This document shows, in pieces, positions 35,313-48,034 of a stretch of DNA of 64,000 bases. The stretch spans positions 62,001-126,000 of the forward strand of contig JAVGVS010000399.1 of assembly GCA_032718565.1 (NCBI GenBank). Direction: 5' to 3'. The notes under the pieces were generated by a model. That model had not been told where the DNA came from, did no database searches, and worked only from the letters and a program-made list of their open reading frames with translations. The translations under genes and the position numbers were made by a program. Position 1 is the first letter of the stretch; each line of letters opens with the position of its first letter. Origin of the DNA: Distichodus sexfasciatus (lineage: Eukaryota; Chordata; Actinopteri; Characiformes; Distichodontidae).

Positions 35313-36639
35313 TGTTTTGACCACCGTTCATTTCATTACGTTCCCAAATCGACTGATGCTCCTCAGAGGTCAGTGAAGGTAGCGTGGACGCTTGGTATTA
35401 GAGATACGTACGGGGTGCAGTGAACCGGCATTGTCTTCCAAACATCACTCCCCATGGCAAGACCTTGAACCCTCGTATTTACATTTTTTGATGTGTTTTC
35501 CGAAAAAACTAAACTTCCTTCTTCTCATGAGAGCAATAGAACAAGGCCCAAAATAAAGGGTGCTCCTGCCCCACCATTAGGCCATCAATAACTGGCCCTG
35601 CCGAAATTGACGGAGGGGGAGGGAGGAAGACGTCTGTCGTGTCTTCAGCCTTCGGTGAAACAGTTTTACAGAGGCAGGGCCCAGAGGAGCCTGTGGATGG
35701 GCTGTTGTGTAATGGAGCCATTGTACCAGCTGCAAAACCAGATGGCTCTGACCCCACCCTCGCGACTCCCTCCGTTCTCATTTCTATTTCCGTCCGATAG
35801 CCCGCCTCTCTCCTGTGCGCCGCTCGGCCCGCCCCTCGACACAGGCTCTGGTTTGACCCTTTTTTTTTTGTCTTCTGGGTCCCGCTGCTCTCTTTTCCGG
35901 CGACTTAATGCGCATGGTGACAGATAATGCTTTTACGCCAAAGCGGATGAGTCTTTTTCGACGAACGTTCCTTCCTCCTGATGTGGAAAAGAGTGAACAG
36001 GAGTAGGTAAAAATGAGGTAAAAGAGGTCAACGTTGCATAGGGCTGGGCGATACCACCACAAATCTACATCACGATTTAGCGACAGTTAACTTCGATTGC
36101 ATCGCGTCGAAGTCAAAGCCAGCTGGCAAAACTTGACATCAAACCAAAGTCAAGCGCTCAAAGTCAACGCGACCATCCGCGCTTTTTGAACACACCACGA
36201 GGCGTTGGTGACCTGTCGATCGACCAACCACTGCGAGCGGGTGGCGTAGCAGCGAAAGGAGCCTTGATGCGTGGGCAGCGATTAGCGATCCGTCTCTCAG
36301 CTCTCTCGCCTTTTCTTTGTTAGTCAGGAACCGATCTCAGCAAGTCTGTCCTCTCCCCACCGATCCGGCCGTTGAAGAGCATGCTAATCTAGTCCGCCTG
36401 CCCATATGCTGGCTCCCCACCTGGCCACATCCTATTTAATCGCCGAGGCTCCGCTAAAATTGCTCTGAATAGGCACAATCTCCTCTATGGAACCTCTCTT
36501 CCCCTTCATAATGCGCTGCCTGGTTCAATGACCATTCTTAAAACGCTCCCTTGGACGCAGATTATAAATTACGTTACCAGTCCCCCACCGTCCACCACCC
36601 CTCCAGAAAGGACACAGCTCCTTGGAGTGTGACCTTCGT
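35313..36639. other. Intronic sequence between two foldback arrays
   Basis: 35520-35780 is repeat-poor and balanced in composition ('ccaccattaggccatcaata', 'tggagccattgtaccagctg') and could be a conserved noncoding element. 36041-36115 has hAT-like text ('agggctgggcgataccacca'). No exon seen. Confidence 0.4.
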
Positions 36640-36738
36640 CGCTAGTGTCCAGTCTTTGACCGCCTTGAAAAAGAACCGAAAACAGCGCTCGCCTTGAAGT
36701 CACACTTTCGCTGTCCATCTCAGGGTGTTAGCAAATGT
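36640..36738 (+). repeat. ~95-bp direct repeat flanking the second foldback array (left copy)
   Basis: 'gtccagtctttgaccgcctt', 'gaagtcacactttcgctgtc' and 'catctcagggtgttag' recur at 37200-37290 on the other side of the array, with several differences. Confidence 0.75.
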
Positions 36739-37199
36739 GTTCAACTAAGCCCAGTTTCTGAACAATAGTTCAACCCTAGTCTTAATTTAGCTTTGCTTTT
36801 TCAGTCTAAATTTAGTCCAAGACTAGGCTTAATCCCTGAGAGGAGAACCCAGCCCTAAGGGCCAATTCCCCAGTCTAGGATTAAGCCTATCTTGGAGTTT
36901 GAATGGTAAATCTCCATTGGTACTACAACTTAATCCAAGACTAGGCCTAATCCATGAGTAAGAAACCAGCTCTGAGGGCCAATTTCGCAGTCTAGGATTA
37001 AGCCTAGCTTGAAGTTTGAATGGTAAATCTTCATCGGTACTTCAACTTAGTCCAGGTCTAGACTTAATCCATGAGCACAAAAACAGCCCTAAGGGCCTAG
37101 ACTTAGATAGCATTGCTTTTAAGTGGTAAATCTCCATTGGTACTCAAATTTAGTCCAAGACTAGGCTTAATCCCTGTTCAAGAAAATGGCCGTAATTCG
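36739..37199 (+). repeat. Second tandem array of foldback units
   Basis: Same unit as at 34.4-35.3 kb: 'taagggccaattccccagtc', 'taggattaagcctatcttgg', 'gtccaagactaggcttaatc'. About four units; again two alternating types. Confidence 0.85.
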
Positions 37200-37290
37200 C
37201 TGGTGTCAGTCTTTGACACGCCGAAAAGAACGAACGGCATAAGTGCAAGTCACACTTGCGCTTTCCATCTCAGGGTGTTATGGAAATGAT
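37200..37290 (+). repeat. ~95-bp direct repeat flanking the second foldback array (right copy)
   Basis: 'ggtgtcagtctttgacacgc', 'gtgcaagtcacacttgcgct' and 'ttccatctcagggtgttatg' match 36645-36738. Confidence 0.75.
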
Positions 37291-37998
37291 TTCCGGCGTC
37301 TAACAGGGGCTGGGATTAGATGAAAAATAAAATTCTAATCAGGCGTCAGAACGATTGAGTTCAGTTATATCACCCATTCTAATGTCGCCGGAGTCCCACT
37401 CTCGGGAGGGACGTTTTTCCCACTCCTAAATAAAATGCCATGACTCATCATGCAAATCCGCCGAATCCTGCGTCCTCATCCGGGCATAGAGTCTTATGAG
37501 TGCTGAATATTCACCGTCCACATTCGAACTTCCCAAAAAGAAAGGCCATCGTCAGACTGACCCTCCCGTGTATATTTTGCTCCTGGCGCCAGCGATTGGC
37601 GAACGCCAGCGAGCAGGTAAACCCCATGAAAGCGGGCCTGACGTCGCAATTCTTGTTCGGTGACTCAAGGTTTCAAGGGTGCCGTCTCTAAGTCTCACGA
37701 TCAATCAGTCCACTTTCAGCGTATTTATTTCCAGCTCTGTTATCGCTGAAGCAGTGTTACATACAACTAAGACATGTTGGGTTTTTTTTCCCCACCTCGT
37801 TGTTGACGGTGTTGCTGTTACGGTGTATGTGTGTGTGTGTGAGCTGTGCAGCTTACTCTTGTCGTCTCTGTTTCGCCCCGTCCTTGCTGTAACATTGAAC
37901 CAGTGTGTCAGGCCAAATCGGAAAGGGATTTACACAAACACGTACGGCTGTACAGGTCATTGTGGATCGGACAGGTTACAGGATGATTAATGTGGGGG
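37291..37998. other. Intronic spacer
   Basis: A short (TG)n is at 37826-37840. No exon or repeat family recognised. Confidence 0.4.
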
Positions 37999-38224
37999 CT
38001 TAGTGGTCAGACGTTGCCGAAGACCTGTGTTGGTGACCATACGATCGGAGGTTTGAATACCTCTGAGTCCTTAAAAAAAATCGCATTGGGTCCCTGAACC
38101 GTATAACTAAGTTGCTCTAGTGAGGCAGCAGAGACAGCGAGGGGTGGGATTGGGGGGTTGTTGCTGTAACTGGGAAATGGAAAAAGAGCATCTGATAAGA
38201 TGCAGAAAATGCTGTAAATGTAAA
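37999..38224 (+). repeat. tRNA-derived SINE, family C-like
   Basis: 'ggcttagtggtcagacgttg', 'catacgatcggaggtttgaa' (B-box-like), 'cgcattgggtccctgaaccg', and the tail 'gagcatctgataagatgcag' with 'gctgtaaatgtaaa'. A diverged subfamily of the 48.5 kb copy. Confidence 0.7.
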
Positions 38225-39755
38225 TTTACACACATTGCGGCTGGCCAATATCACTCAAAATTCAAATCATGATATTTTTGGACCGTTTGGATATTTTTTC
38301 CTAATTTTACTCATAAATAATCGGCACATTTGTATCGTTCTTATATCTAATTGCTCAGATCTGTCTACATAGAAAAAGATTTTTTAAAAATCTTGCTGCT
38401 TCAACTTTCACTGCAGATTTGGTTTAAAATTAATAAATTGTGATGGTTTTTATTTCAAAGATGCATTAAAAATATTGTGAGCCTAACTGACATTTGTGTC
38501 ACAGATGTAGCATTTTTTGTAGCATTTTTGATAAATATAAATGTATATTTATATTGAAATTTAGTGATTAAAATGTGAGATACTTTTTTTAGCATAACAT
38601 AACATACTAGTACACACATTTTTTTCTTTAGTACATTGTGTACGCAATGTTTACATGAGCACATAATGCGAAAAATATTGGAAATATTGGCCGATATTGG
38701 AATGGAACACATTTTGGCAAATTCTCGTCCTCTGTGCCATTGATTACCTAGAAAAATGTAGCCGTTAGTCTCTAGCTTCTGCCCTTTACATTTTCACCGG
38801 ACTTACTGAGAAAAATCAAGCTTAGGAGCAGCCGTATTTCTTCCCATTTGCCTGACATCAATTTCAGCCACAAACCCAATGTTCCCCGTGTCACTTTTTG
38901 TTTATAGATTCTCCAAACGACCTCCGAACCGCCTCGCCAAGGAAGTGGAAAGCCCTTTGGTCGCGCTGGTCGGCGGGTTTATTATTTTCCTGTATGTCAT
39001 AATGGCGCTTCAGGCCGGCTTACAAGCAATCAAGTCAAAGTAATTTTGCCCTGATGGAGCTGCGCGAGTCTTCGCAAATGTCCACGGAAGAATTGTGTTT
39101 GTTTTTCTTTCTTTTTTTTTCCCCCCGACCCATTTGAGAGCGATCATTTATGGTCAGTAAACTTTTCTACCACCGCTAATTCACATGGCTTCGGATTCAT
39201 TAGATTCATTTGTTTTGTTGTGGCGCTGGCCATATTGATCATTTCTCGACCAGTTTTCACGCCCTACCGCCAGCCCTTTCCCCTGAATCTCTTAGTATTA
39301 GTAGGGGACGTGTAAGTGGAATGGAATACTGCGGCGTAAAGTCTGCACGGCACGTAATGACATATCCATAGAAGCCTGACACACTTTCTTTTCTGCCAAC
39401 TGGAACCTTATCGGCCTTGTGCGAAAATAACGCTGTAGGTATCCAGCGGATGGTTGCTTTAAATTCAGCAATTTCTTTTTCTCCTGTTCCACCCAAAGCC
39501 TCGCCCGGCTAACTTGATGTGAAAACGCAGGAGCCTCATTTTTTCCCACCGCACCAGGCACAGCAAATGGCATCCCGGGCCTTATTGATGATGAGCATTA
39601 AAATCCGTCGAGTCCGTTGCTTAAGACTGAACATGGTTGTGTACCATTCAGATTTAATGGTCCTTTTTGCCTGAATCTAAATGGAAGTCTTGCTTTCAAA
39701 CGATTCCACGTTTGCGGAGACAACATTACCCCCAAGATACACTTTTAGTATAAGC
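38225..39755. other. Intronic spacer
   Basis: 38230-38720 is AT-rich with 'ggccaatatcactcaaaatt' and 'attggccgatattgg', probably an old hAT-like element. 38900-39110 and 39240-39600 are repeat-poor with balanced base composition; possible conserved noncoding blocks, unproven. Confidence 0.35.
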
Positions 39756-40320
39756 TAGAGATATGCGATCGATAACCAACGGATGTCGATGTCGGTCCGA
39801 TACTTGTGGCTCAACGGCTGGATCGAATTATCGGTCGGCGATGGCATGGGAAATAGCACTGTGATGAAAGTTGAGCTAAAACGATTGTTCCAATAACTCG
39901 AATAATTCTAGTACAAAAAAATGCTTGAGGCAAATTTCTAGAATCAAAGCTTGGTTTAATTCCTTTTACTCGCTAGAGCATGCTCCGTTCGCATTTCACA
40001 CGGACGCTTAACATAGTAGCACCTAGCGTTTTCGATGGCCGCGATCAAAGACAAGACCAACATTTTCGCGATGTGTGGCGTGCTGTATTAATGACCCCGC
40101 TTTCATGCAGGCATTCTTTCATGGTTGCCGAAATAGCCCGCGTCTGTGGGCGTTGGTATTCGAATAAGCGATAAGATATGGGATTTGGATTGTGGGAAAT
40201 GTAGTTCTCTGCAAAAGCAGCTCAGACACTTATCGGATTTATATCGTATCGGCGGATATCTAAAATTTTAAATATCGGTATCGTATCGGATATTAAAAAA
40301 GTGGTATCGTGACATCTCTA
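39756..40320 (+). mobile_element. Family G hAT-like element
   Basis: The left end TAGAGATATGCGATCG and right end 'tatcgtgacatctcta' are inverted. The flanks gtataagc (39748-39755) and atataaac (40321-40328) agree at 6 of 8 bases, a plausible decayed 8-bp duplication. The body has 'tatcgtatcggcggatatct'. Non-coding. Confidence 0.7.
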
Positions 40321-40827
40321 ATATAAACTCGGCTGTAAATTTGGCTATATGATTGGCTATTAATTTGTGCTTTAAAAAGGCTGATAAGTCACTTCCTTCC
40401 AGAATGCAGAGAGTTTGAACTATTGCCTGATGTTGACAACCGTTCTCACTTCTGCTTTTTTGCTTTCAGATCTTCTTAGACACGTCTGTTTGGGTGTCGC
40501 AAAAACGTTGAATGCATTCTGCGGAACGTTAGCTCTGGCCTAGCCACTTCTGCAGTGAGGGTTCCAGGTTTCACATGTTAAAAACGCTGTCAGCCTCAGT
40601 TCCATTCTTCTCCGTGATACTCTGTGGGAGACTGCTGTGATATTTGACTACGCAGCGCGATCATTTCTCCATGGCCTTCACATTTATGGCATAGCATGAG
40701 CTCTGTTTGTTTAATGTCCTACGTGTTAGGTTAACGAAGCAATGGTGTTTTGCCTTACCCGCCTCGGAGAAGTCTGAAACAAATGAAGTCGATCCCGAAG
40801 CTTAAATTCGGCAGAAAAAACTGGGCC
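40321..40827. other. Intronic spacer
   Basis: Nothing recognised. Confidence 0.35.
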
Positions 40828-41200
40828 TCTATCATTTCTACGCAGCCCGATTTTTCTGTATACCGATTCAAAAAAAAAAATCTCACGATTTGGTTTGATT
40901 TCGATATGGACTCTGGATTGATTCAGAATCGATTCGTAAACGATTCGCGATTGGAATTACTTTTCCCATTTGAGTGTGGCAGATCAACCAAAAAAATCAC
41001 TCTGAATCAAATGTAGTTTACTGACTGCATTTTCTTCCACGGATGGAGTTATCTGGGCAGATTTCATTCATACCTACAGGATTGGCGAGCTGTCGGGGAA
41101 AAAGTAAACTAGTGAATATGAATCGATTCACTAGATTTTTTGGAATGCATGAATCGAGTTTGAGAGAAAGAATCCTGACTCGATTCGATTTTTTTGGCAC
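40828..41200 (+). repeat. Family L repeat ('gattcgattc'-rich, hAT-like), copy 1
   Basis: 'acgatttggtttgatttcga', 'ttcagaatcgattcgtaaac' and 'gattcgcgattggaattact' precede 'ggcgagctgtcggggaaaaa' and 'gattttttggaatgcatgaa', which recur at 50.4-50.7 kb. Confidence 0.65.
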
Positions 41201-42150
41201 ATCCTTTATATATTCCCAGCAGGATGCAGTTAAAAAAAAAAAGAAAAAAAGCTGGGTTGGAAAGCAGCCGTCACCCTTCCACATCATCACTATTTCTTGA
41301 GGCGGGGCTCCCTCCACGCATTCAGCCGACACTATTGTGGCTTCAATACATCCGAGCCGCGCACCGGTAACCCATCACTGACATCTCAGCTGGGTGAGAG
41401 AGGATGGACGCTGTCGCTCGGCCATTCACGGACGATGCACTTGTTTCTACTTTCCAAGGGAACAAGCACTTATACACACACACACACATTTCGAGTGCAG
41501 TGCAGTGGAGCATCGCTGTCATTACTCTACGCAGCCACCCAACCGCAACACTGTGAATGTGTGTGTGTGTGTTTGTTTAATAATAATGTCACCCTGTTCC
41601 TCATGAGTAGAGAAGTGTGGGCCACTTAACATATGAGGGGTTGGAAGTTACTCCAGTCCCACCTCCGAGACCAGTCACGGCAAGGAGACACGGAGGTCAG
41701 CGTATACGCTCGCTCGCTCTCCCTCACCAACTGTCTAATTAAATCAAACAGCGGGACCCACTCCAGCTTGGAGAGCTTAACAGATGTTGGGTGCATCTAA
41801 TGAGGTCTTAGACACCTGTCCTGTCCTGTCCTGTCCAACATTAGTGCTTCAACAAACGATTGCTTTGGAACAATTGAAATGTTAAATAAGTCTACCCGTT
41901 CCTATAAGAGGCCGAATGCGTTTGACTTTGGAAAGGAGAGCTGGCGAATTTCTTGAATCTCAAAGTTTTCGAACTTGTTATCAGTTCACTGACCTTCGTT
42001 ACATGTACTGTAGTGGAGGTCTTTTGGGAACCATGAGATCGGGGGTTTGAATGATGGGAGAGTCTAAAAACCATCACCCCTAGTAGAGACAAGGTGTTTC
42101 GCTTTGAACCTGTCTGGTTTAGATAGTTCTTTTTTGAAAGGATTGCATAG
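41201..42150. other. Intronic spacer with CA/TG microsatellites
   Basis: (AC)n at about 41473-41487 and (TG)n at about 41556-41571. A trace of family C SINE at 42003-42062 ('ggaaccatgagatcgggggt'). No exon found. Confidence 0.45.
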
Positions 42151-42455
42151 GAGGGGGCGGTGGCCTTGATGGTTAGCGCTGCGCCTCACATAAGAAAGGT
42201 CCTGAGTTGATCCCCGGATGCCGTGGTTTCTGTGTGGAGAGTTATTGCCTTTCTCCCGTGTTCGGTTTCCTCCCACAGTCCAAAAGCTTGCGATATAGGT
42301 TAATTGGCGACTCTAAATTGGCCTCGTAAGGTGTGAATGTCAGTGTGTGAGTGTTGGCGCCTGCCCAGGGTTGGGCCTTACGCCTTGCTGACGTAGATTC
42401 CAGGATAGGTGATCTCAGTTGCCTGGGATTAAGGGTTGGACGATGAGCGAGCGGA
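42151..42455 (+). repeat. SINE-like repeat, family A
   Basis: Full order visible: 'gggggcggtggccttgatgg', 'ggtcctgagttgatccccgg', 'cggtttcctcccacagtcca', 'ggttaattggcgactctaaa', 'gcctgcccagggttgggcct', then an ending like 'gttggacgatgagcgagcg'. Confidence 0.85.
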
Positions 42456-43377
42456 TGAGCAGTGCATATGCTTGACCACATGCATACCATATGGACCACG
42501 GTCCATCTGTTAACCCTTTTTAGCAGAAGAAAAAACATCTATCCCGTAAATTTGGGGAATTACCGTGCGGCATTGGAAAATAGCCGCAACCGCACTGAGG
42601 CTCGCAGCTGTATTCATTAGTTTGTCAGCATAACGAGAGCGAGAAATAAAAAAGACAGAGCAAAAACCAAAGCAGAAAAGAACTAACCCTACATAACCGT
42701 CAGCCAGAGACTGCGGAAGCAAGACCAACGCACAGGTGGAATTTGTGGGACGTTTCTATCCAGAGCGACTTCCATTAACAAATTACAGGAACAGGAGCAA
42801 TTCCCTGGGGCAGTTTGGGGTTAAAGGTCTTGCTCAAACCCCCGAAAGGTTGTATTGCTGTAGCTAGGATGACGTAAGATCTTACTCCTCTACTCTTCGC
42901 TCCCAAGTTTTCGTAGGCCGGAAAAAAAGCTGGACGCGGTGTCTGTAGGTATCAGTTCCGGCCCCAATTTTTGCTAATGAGGTTCGGGCTCCGTTTTTTC
43001 GGTAACTAGATATGACTCGCAAATCAGGTATCCGTCCATCATGAGCGTGGTGGCCTCCAGGATCGGTGTCGGTCGCTCTGGAGCTGTTGCTGCTCGTGCT
43101 TGCCCAACTGGCAACTTGCTTTTTGCCATAACCAGACAAGTGGAGTTTTGTGGTGCGGCAGTTTATGCGTCAAGCCATTTGTGGCGGAACCTTGCCCAGG
43201 AGGCAGCCGTGTGCTGGCGGATAATGAAAAGAAGCGCTTATAAGTCGTTTCTGATATGTGGAAACGGAGACCTCAGGGATGTGATTTGGTCAGCAAGAAA
43301 AACTCCATGACCACCGAATTCACAACCGGCTTTTGGTTTAACAAATTTGGTACCTTTTCTTTCCGTGGCCCAGCCAT
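42456..43377. other. Intronic spacer
   Basis: No exon or repeat family recognised. Confidence 0.35.
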
Positions 43378-44016
43378 GCTGACCCTCCCACGGCAAAACC
43401 AGTCACTTGCCCGTAAATTTTTAAATTGAGTTTCAGTGTTAGGTTTCCATGAAGAGGCATAAATCAAGCACAAAGCGGTGCCTATATGAGATGAATCGGA
43501 CGACACATGACTGAGATATCAACATTCAAAGGGTGGGTTTCTCCTGTCCGCGCCAAGTGAAGCGGAGAAACCTGCCTTTGAAATTGACTAATGATAGCAC
43601 TCACGAGCTCGGTCTTGATGCATGACTCGTTTGCATTTACGTTACCCTATGCATTCACAGTCTGCGGATAGCCTACCTGCGTTGGGTTAACTGGCTTCGA
43701 GAAGATGGATTCCGGAGAAATATTCTTCACGCTAGTCAACCAGTGGATTTACCGTAAATATTGGAGTAGAGCGGTCAAAACAGAAACTTTGAACATTCTG
43801 CTGGAATTGCAGTCCTCACCTCAAGAAAGTCACGTTTTTAAGATGGAAAGGGTAAGTTTTTCAGCGAAATTTCTTCACAACAGTACAGTATAGACCTTCC
43901 ACTGTTTCAAAACACTAAAACAAAAAATCCAAAATTTGACCCCATGCAACATAAACGCTCGTTTTTCTCGGAAACCTCCGTTGCGACAAGCGACTGGTTT
44001 TGCTGTGCAGTCACAT
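43378..44016 (+). mobile_element. TIR element family H, copy 2
   Basis: The left end 'gaccctcccacggcaaaacc' and right end 'gcgactggttttgctgtgca' are inverted. The interior 'atggattccggagaaatatt' and 'cctcaagaaagtcacgtttt' match the 4.7 kb copy in the same orientation. Confidence 0.8.
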
Positions 44017-44187
44017 ATGTTATCATTCAGTTTTGCATATTCGTTGCTATTGTTGGACCTCTAAATTAATTGTCCAGAGACGTACCGCGTGCCACAAGCC
44101 AACGTGCAATAAACTTTTTAACTCTTTACCTTAGGACCAGACAGGACTTGCAGGACGTTATGTATTTCTCAGGTGAGAGAACACTAT

Positions 44188-44434
44188 GGGGCAGTTGGTG
44201 GCGTAACGGTAGGGTGTTCGCCCTGTGTTCTGAAGGTCGCAGGTTTGAATCCAGGGCTGGTAAAGTTACCACTGATGTACTCATGAGCAAGGTACCGTCC
44301 CCAAGCACTGCTCCCCGGGTGCTTGTTAGCTGTCCACTGCTCCTTTACGGATGGGTTAAATGTAGAGGTCACATTTGGTTGTGGTGCACTGTGTGCTGTG
44401 GTGTGTTCACAATGACAAATAATCTTTCACTTTT
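44188..44434 (+). repeat. tRNA-derived SINE, family B, full length
   Basis: The best forward copy: the head 'ggggcagttggtggcgtaac' carries an A-box-like TGGTGGCGTAACGG. The B box GGTTTGAATCC is at 44242-44252. The body 'accgtccccaagcactgctc' and 'tccactgctcctttacggat' follows, and the tail is 'gttcacaatgacaaataatc'. The spacing of the boxes fits an internal RNA polymerase III promoter. Confidence 0.92.
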
Positions 44435-47400
44435 CTGTTTCACTCAGGTGTTGAAATAACAGACAAACTGTAATTACTCGTATCACTGGTGCAAGAAATC
44501 CTCAACAGCGATGAACACGATGGCGGAAATCAGCAAGTGTCTGGTCGCATGTGGTTAGATTTATGTGAATATGTTTGTGAAAGTTGCTCGCCGTGGCCCT
44601 GAGGAATGCTTGCGCTGCAGACTCTGTGCTGTTCGTGCAAACAACGGAGACGTGATCTGCGGGGTTCCGAATGCTACACTGCCTTAGAGATTCAAAAGCT
44701 GGTAATAATTACGAATAGACATCTTTTACTCCTTGTGCAACTTTTTAAAGCCCTCAGAAATCGAGAGTCCCGCATATGTATAACGACGTTATTGTTAATC
44801 GCTGACTGTAATTAGAAAAACATTCCCGCTTTAACGGGCAAAATGTTGTATTGATCGTCTTAGATTCAACTTTTACGTTAAAAATTTCAGCCCCGACTTG
44901 CCGGACCGGAAACAGCTTCAACAGTAAATATTTTCATACTAGTTGCCACGTTGGGAAATGTAATCTTGCGTGCCATTAGCATTGAGCAACGCGTCTTTAA
45001 TCTGACGCGGCCGGGATTGTGCGTGTGATTGCACACGACTAGGACTCGTCCTACATCAAGGGCTCTGACATACAGTAGGCACGTGGCCTGCTGGGATATC
45101 GATTCAGCAGACCGTCAATACGGTGTAAAGCCTATGGCGCGGGTTGCCATGGAAACTAGTTTTAGGACACATCACCGCATCATGACAACGATTCTTTCTC
45201 GGATACTCCGTGATGGAGTGGCTTCCGAACGGCGGGTTTCGCAACCCGTTTGTGCGTTGGATCACGGTGTCGCTTGGTACGTTTTTGTACATGTTTGCCA
45301 CACGAGTAGCATCCTTTCAGAGCAAGTAATCGGTGATTAACCCTTTCGGGCATGGTGTTCACTTGATTGAACGGCAGTTTGAAGTCAAATATCTTCTGGT
45401 TTTAATAAGGTTCTATGAGTATCGTGTCTTTTGACAACAGTCGTCAACAGCTGCACATATTTTCGGCTCTAAGCCCGTAAGAAGCAGCAGCGAGGCTAAA
45501 TTCCGTCTCTTGTAAACAGGAAGAAACCTTGAGAGCAACCAGGACTCAGAAGGGAGACCCCGTCCTCAGATCAGATTAAATAATCGAATCCGTGAGGCAA
45601 AGGTTGAATTTAAGAGTACGACGCGTCCTCGCAAAATGAAGTCAAAATGCAAGTCTGTCCTTCTTTTAAAAAACCGGCCACGGGTAGCAGGGGGAAAAAA
45701 AAAAACTCTCCATAGCAACAAGGCGGCTCTGACGTTGCGTCCCTTTGACATATGTCGAACGGTGCGGCGACATACGTAGAGGGGCTGCGTATTACGGCTT
45801 CGCTTCGTTTTCCGTTGCGTCCGCGGCAGAAGTCACCGCAGAGTTCACTCGGAGCTCGCCGGAGCCTGTGCGCAGCCTCCGTGATGTGTAGGGTTACCAT
45901 GGCAATCTATTTTTAGCCCCAGTTTTGAAAAAAAAAGAAAAGAAAAGGAGGAAAGAACGAAAAAAGGAGGAGAGAAGGAAAAAAAGACTTAAAATATGCA
46001 ACGCCGTCCACGCCTCCGCCCCCTTTTCCGTCACATTCCATTCCATTCCATTCGAAGGGAAATTCGTTAACGTAATCAGTCGAATAAGGAGCCAGGTGAG
46101 CAGATGTAAATACGGGATGAGCCGGATGAGATCGCGGGGTTTTAATGCATACCAAATAGCCCCCAAAACTCCAGCTCGGATTCTTTTTTTTTTCGTTTTT
46201 TTTTCCCCACGTCTGCTCCCCCCATTTTTATTTTCTGCATGCTGCGTCCCGGTTTTGCACCCGGCTTAATGAGGGCGTACTGTAGTCGCAAAAAATCCCC
46301 TCGGGGCTCGGAGTCTCGCTCGACTTCCGTGTCTCTCATTTGATTCGAAGGAGAAAACTGCAGAACATCTCTCTCCCTGCCGTTCTGCCTCCCCCTCCCT
46401 ATCGCACCCTCCCCCTCGCTCCCCCTCTCTCTCTCCAGCAGTGTAAACCTGAAATGACCTTTTAAACAACGAGTGTTGCAGTGTGCGTGGTGCTTTATTT
46501 CCGCAGCTCTAAAGCCGCGGCCCTGTAAGGTCTACGCGCAAACTATTCGCTTAAAAATCCAAACGATTAGCGGCAACGTCTTAATTGTTTTGCGTTTACA
46601 CCATCAAGCACTTACATTCCCTAATAGTTTCCCAGTGGGAGTTTTTAAGGTTTTTCAGGACTCGTATCATCTTGCGGTCAAGATTTCAGGCATTCAGAAA
46701 ACGGCATAAACCGCATTTATGATAAATGGAAAGGCAGACATTGCACACTTTGGTGTAACAGGATCTAAATGAAAATGTGAGACGGTCCGTCCCTATGACA
46801 TCTGTAAAGCATATTCAACAAGGCAGGAGAACAATTTAATGTCTGTCGATATCGCAAAGTCTGCCGCGAAGCTATTTTGATCCGATATAGCGCTTGGTTT
46901 TATATGCTAATGTAACACTGATGTCACTTCCGTTCATATCAAATCCCGAAATGCAACTAAAACATCGTTCGACCGTTTTATTCCTGAACTCAAGCCAGAC
47001 TTTTGTCAGGGATCTGGTGAGGATTTGACGAGAACAGACAGACGCTCACAAACCTACAGCGGCCGGGTTAGGCGGCCATAGGAATGCTCGCGATTCGGAA
47101 AAGTGATCTGGTTAGAATATGAACCGAACGCCAACTTTCACAGTTCGCCAGTGATCTGGTTAGGACGTAGCGAATTGATACTCGTTAGCCGTTAGCCCTT
47201 GTAGCGTGGCGGTTAGCCTAAACGCGGCTGAGAGCGCGAGTAGGTAGGATGGCCACGCGAGTTGATCTAAGAACTCTCTACACAAAGAGTTAGGACTACC
47301 ACCAATAATCCTAGTTGTAGCAACACGCACTCTAACGAAGAGATGAACCAAAATACTGGAGTACTCACAGTAAGCCGAAATGAATCGGAGAGGGCCAGGT

Positions 47401-47561
47401 TCGACTCAACGGCAGAGCGATTCGCCGCGAGGGAATGACTCCTTAAACACCCTTTAAACCGCGACCGGCCGCGTCCCAATCCAACTACCGGCCGCGGAGC
47501 GGAGTGCGCGTGACTGCTTTTAAGTGGAAAACACTTCTCTTTTAGTAAAAATTGACCCCCT
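44435..47561. other. Long intronic spacer, no gene identified
   Basis: No known repeat family recognised over 3.1 kb. 45800-46480 is GC- and CT-rich, ends with 'ccctctctctctccag', and on the reverse strand is GA-rich; it could be a regulatory block. No open frame here resembles a known protein. Confidence 0.35.
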
Positions 47562-48034
47562 GCTCAACATACTTTATATCACCAAATGTATGTGGACACC
47601 GCTTCAAATCATTCAATTCTTGTGTTCCCATTGGGGTTGGTTTTCAGGAGCTTGGCGGCTTGGCTCCTTAGTTCCTGTGAAGGGAACTCTTGATGCTTCA
47701 GCACAGCAAGAGCTTTTGGAGAATTTCACACTCCCAACTTTGTGGGTGTTTGGCGGTGAATTTGGCGATGGCCTCTTTATATTCCAGTAGTTTGGTGTGG
47801 AGGAACTCGAGCGGCCTGCACAGAGCCCTGACCTCCAACATTAGTGGCTGACCTCACAAATGATCTTCTTCCAAACCTTGTGGACTGACCTCTCAGACGA
47901 GTTGAAGCTGTTATAGCTGGAAAGGGTGGGCCAACTCCATATTAAAGTTGATGGATTAAGAAGGGGATGTCATTAAAGTTCATGTGTGTGTAAAGGCAGA
48001 CGTCCTAATACTTATAGTGTGGTGGCAGTATAGT
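47562..48034 (+). pseudogene. Decayed, internally deleted Tc1-like transposon
   Basis: This matches the end of a Tc1/mariner transposase. Peptide VPVKGTLDASAQQELLENFT with LPTLW (around 47665-47747) is followed, after a stop at 47788, by FGVEELERPAQSPDLQ (47791-47838). That segment includes the conserved SPDL box around the second catalytic Asp of the DDE domain in this family. The region from there to the C-terminal 'ttgaagctgttatagctg' is shortened. Terminal sequences are still visible: 'tcaccaaatgtatgtggaca' on the left and 'gtcctaatacttatagtgtg' on the right. It cannot make an active enzyme. Confidence 0.85.

Noticed and set aside
44188..44434. A possible functional tRNA gene, because A and B boxes are present.
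   Set aside because: No cloverleaf closes, the body continues into a SINE tail, and the same sequence is dispersed many times.
45925..46469. Lys/Arg-rich and Phe-rich frames near a GA/CT-rich block.
   Set aside because: Low-complexity purine/pyrimidine text in the intron; no splice partners or family match.
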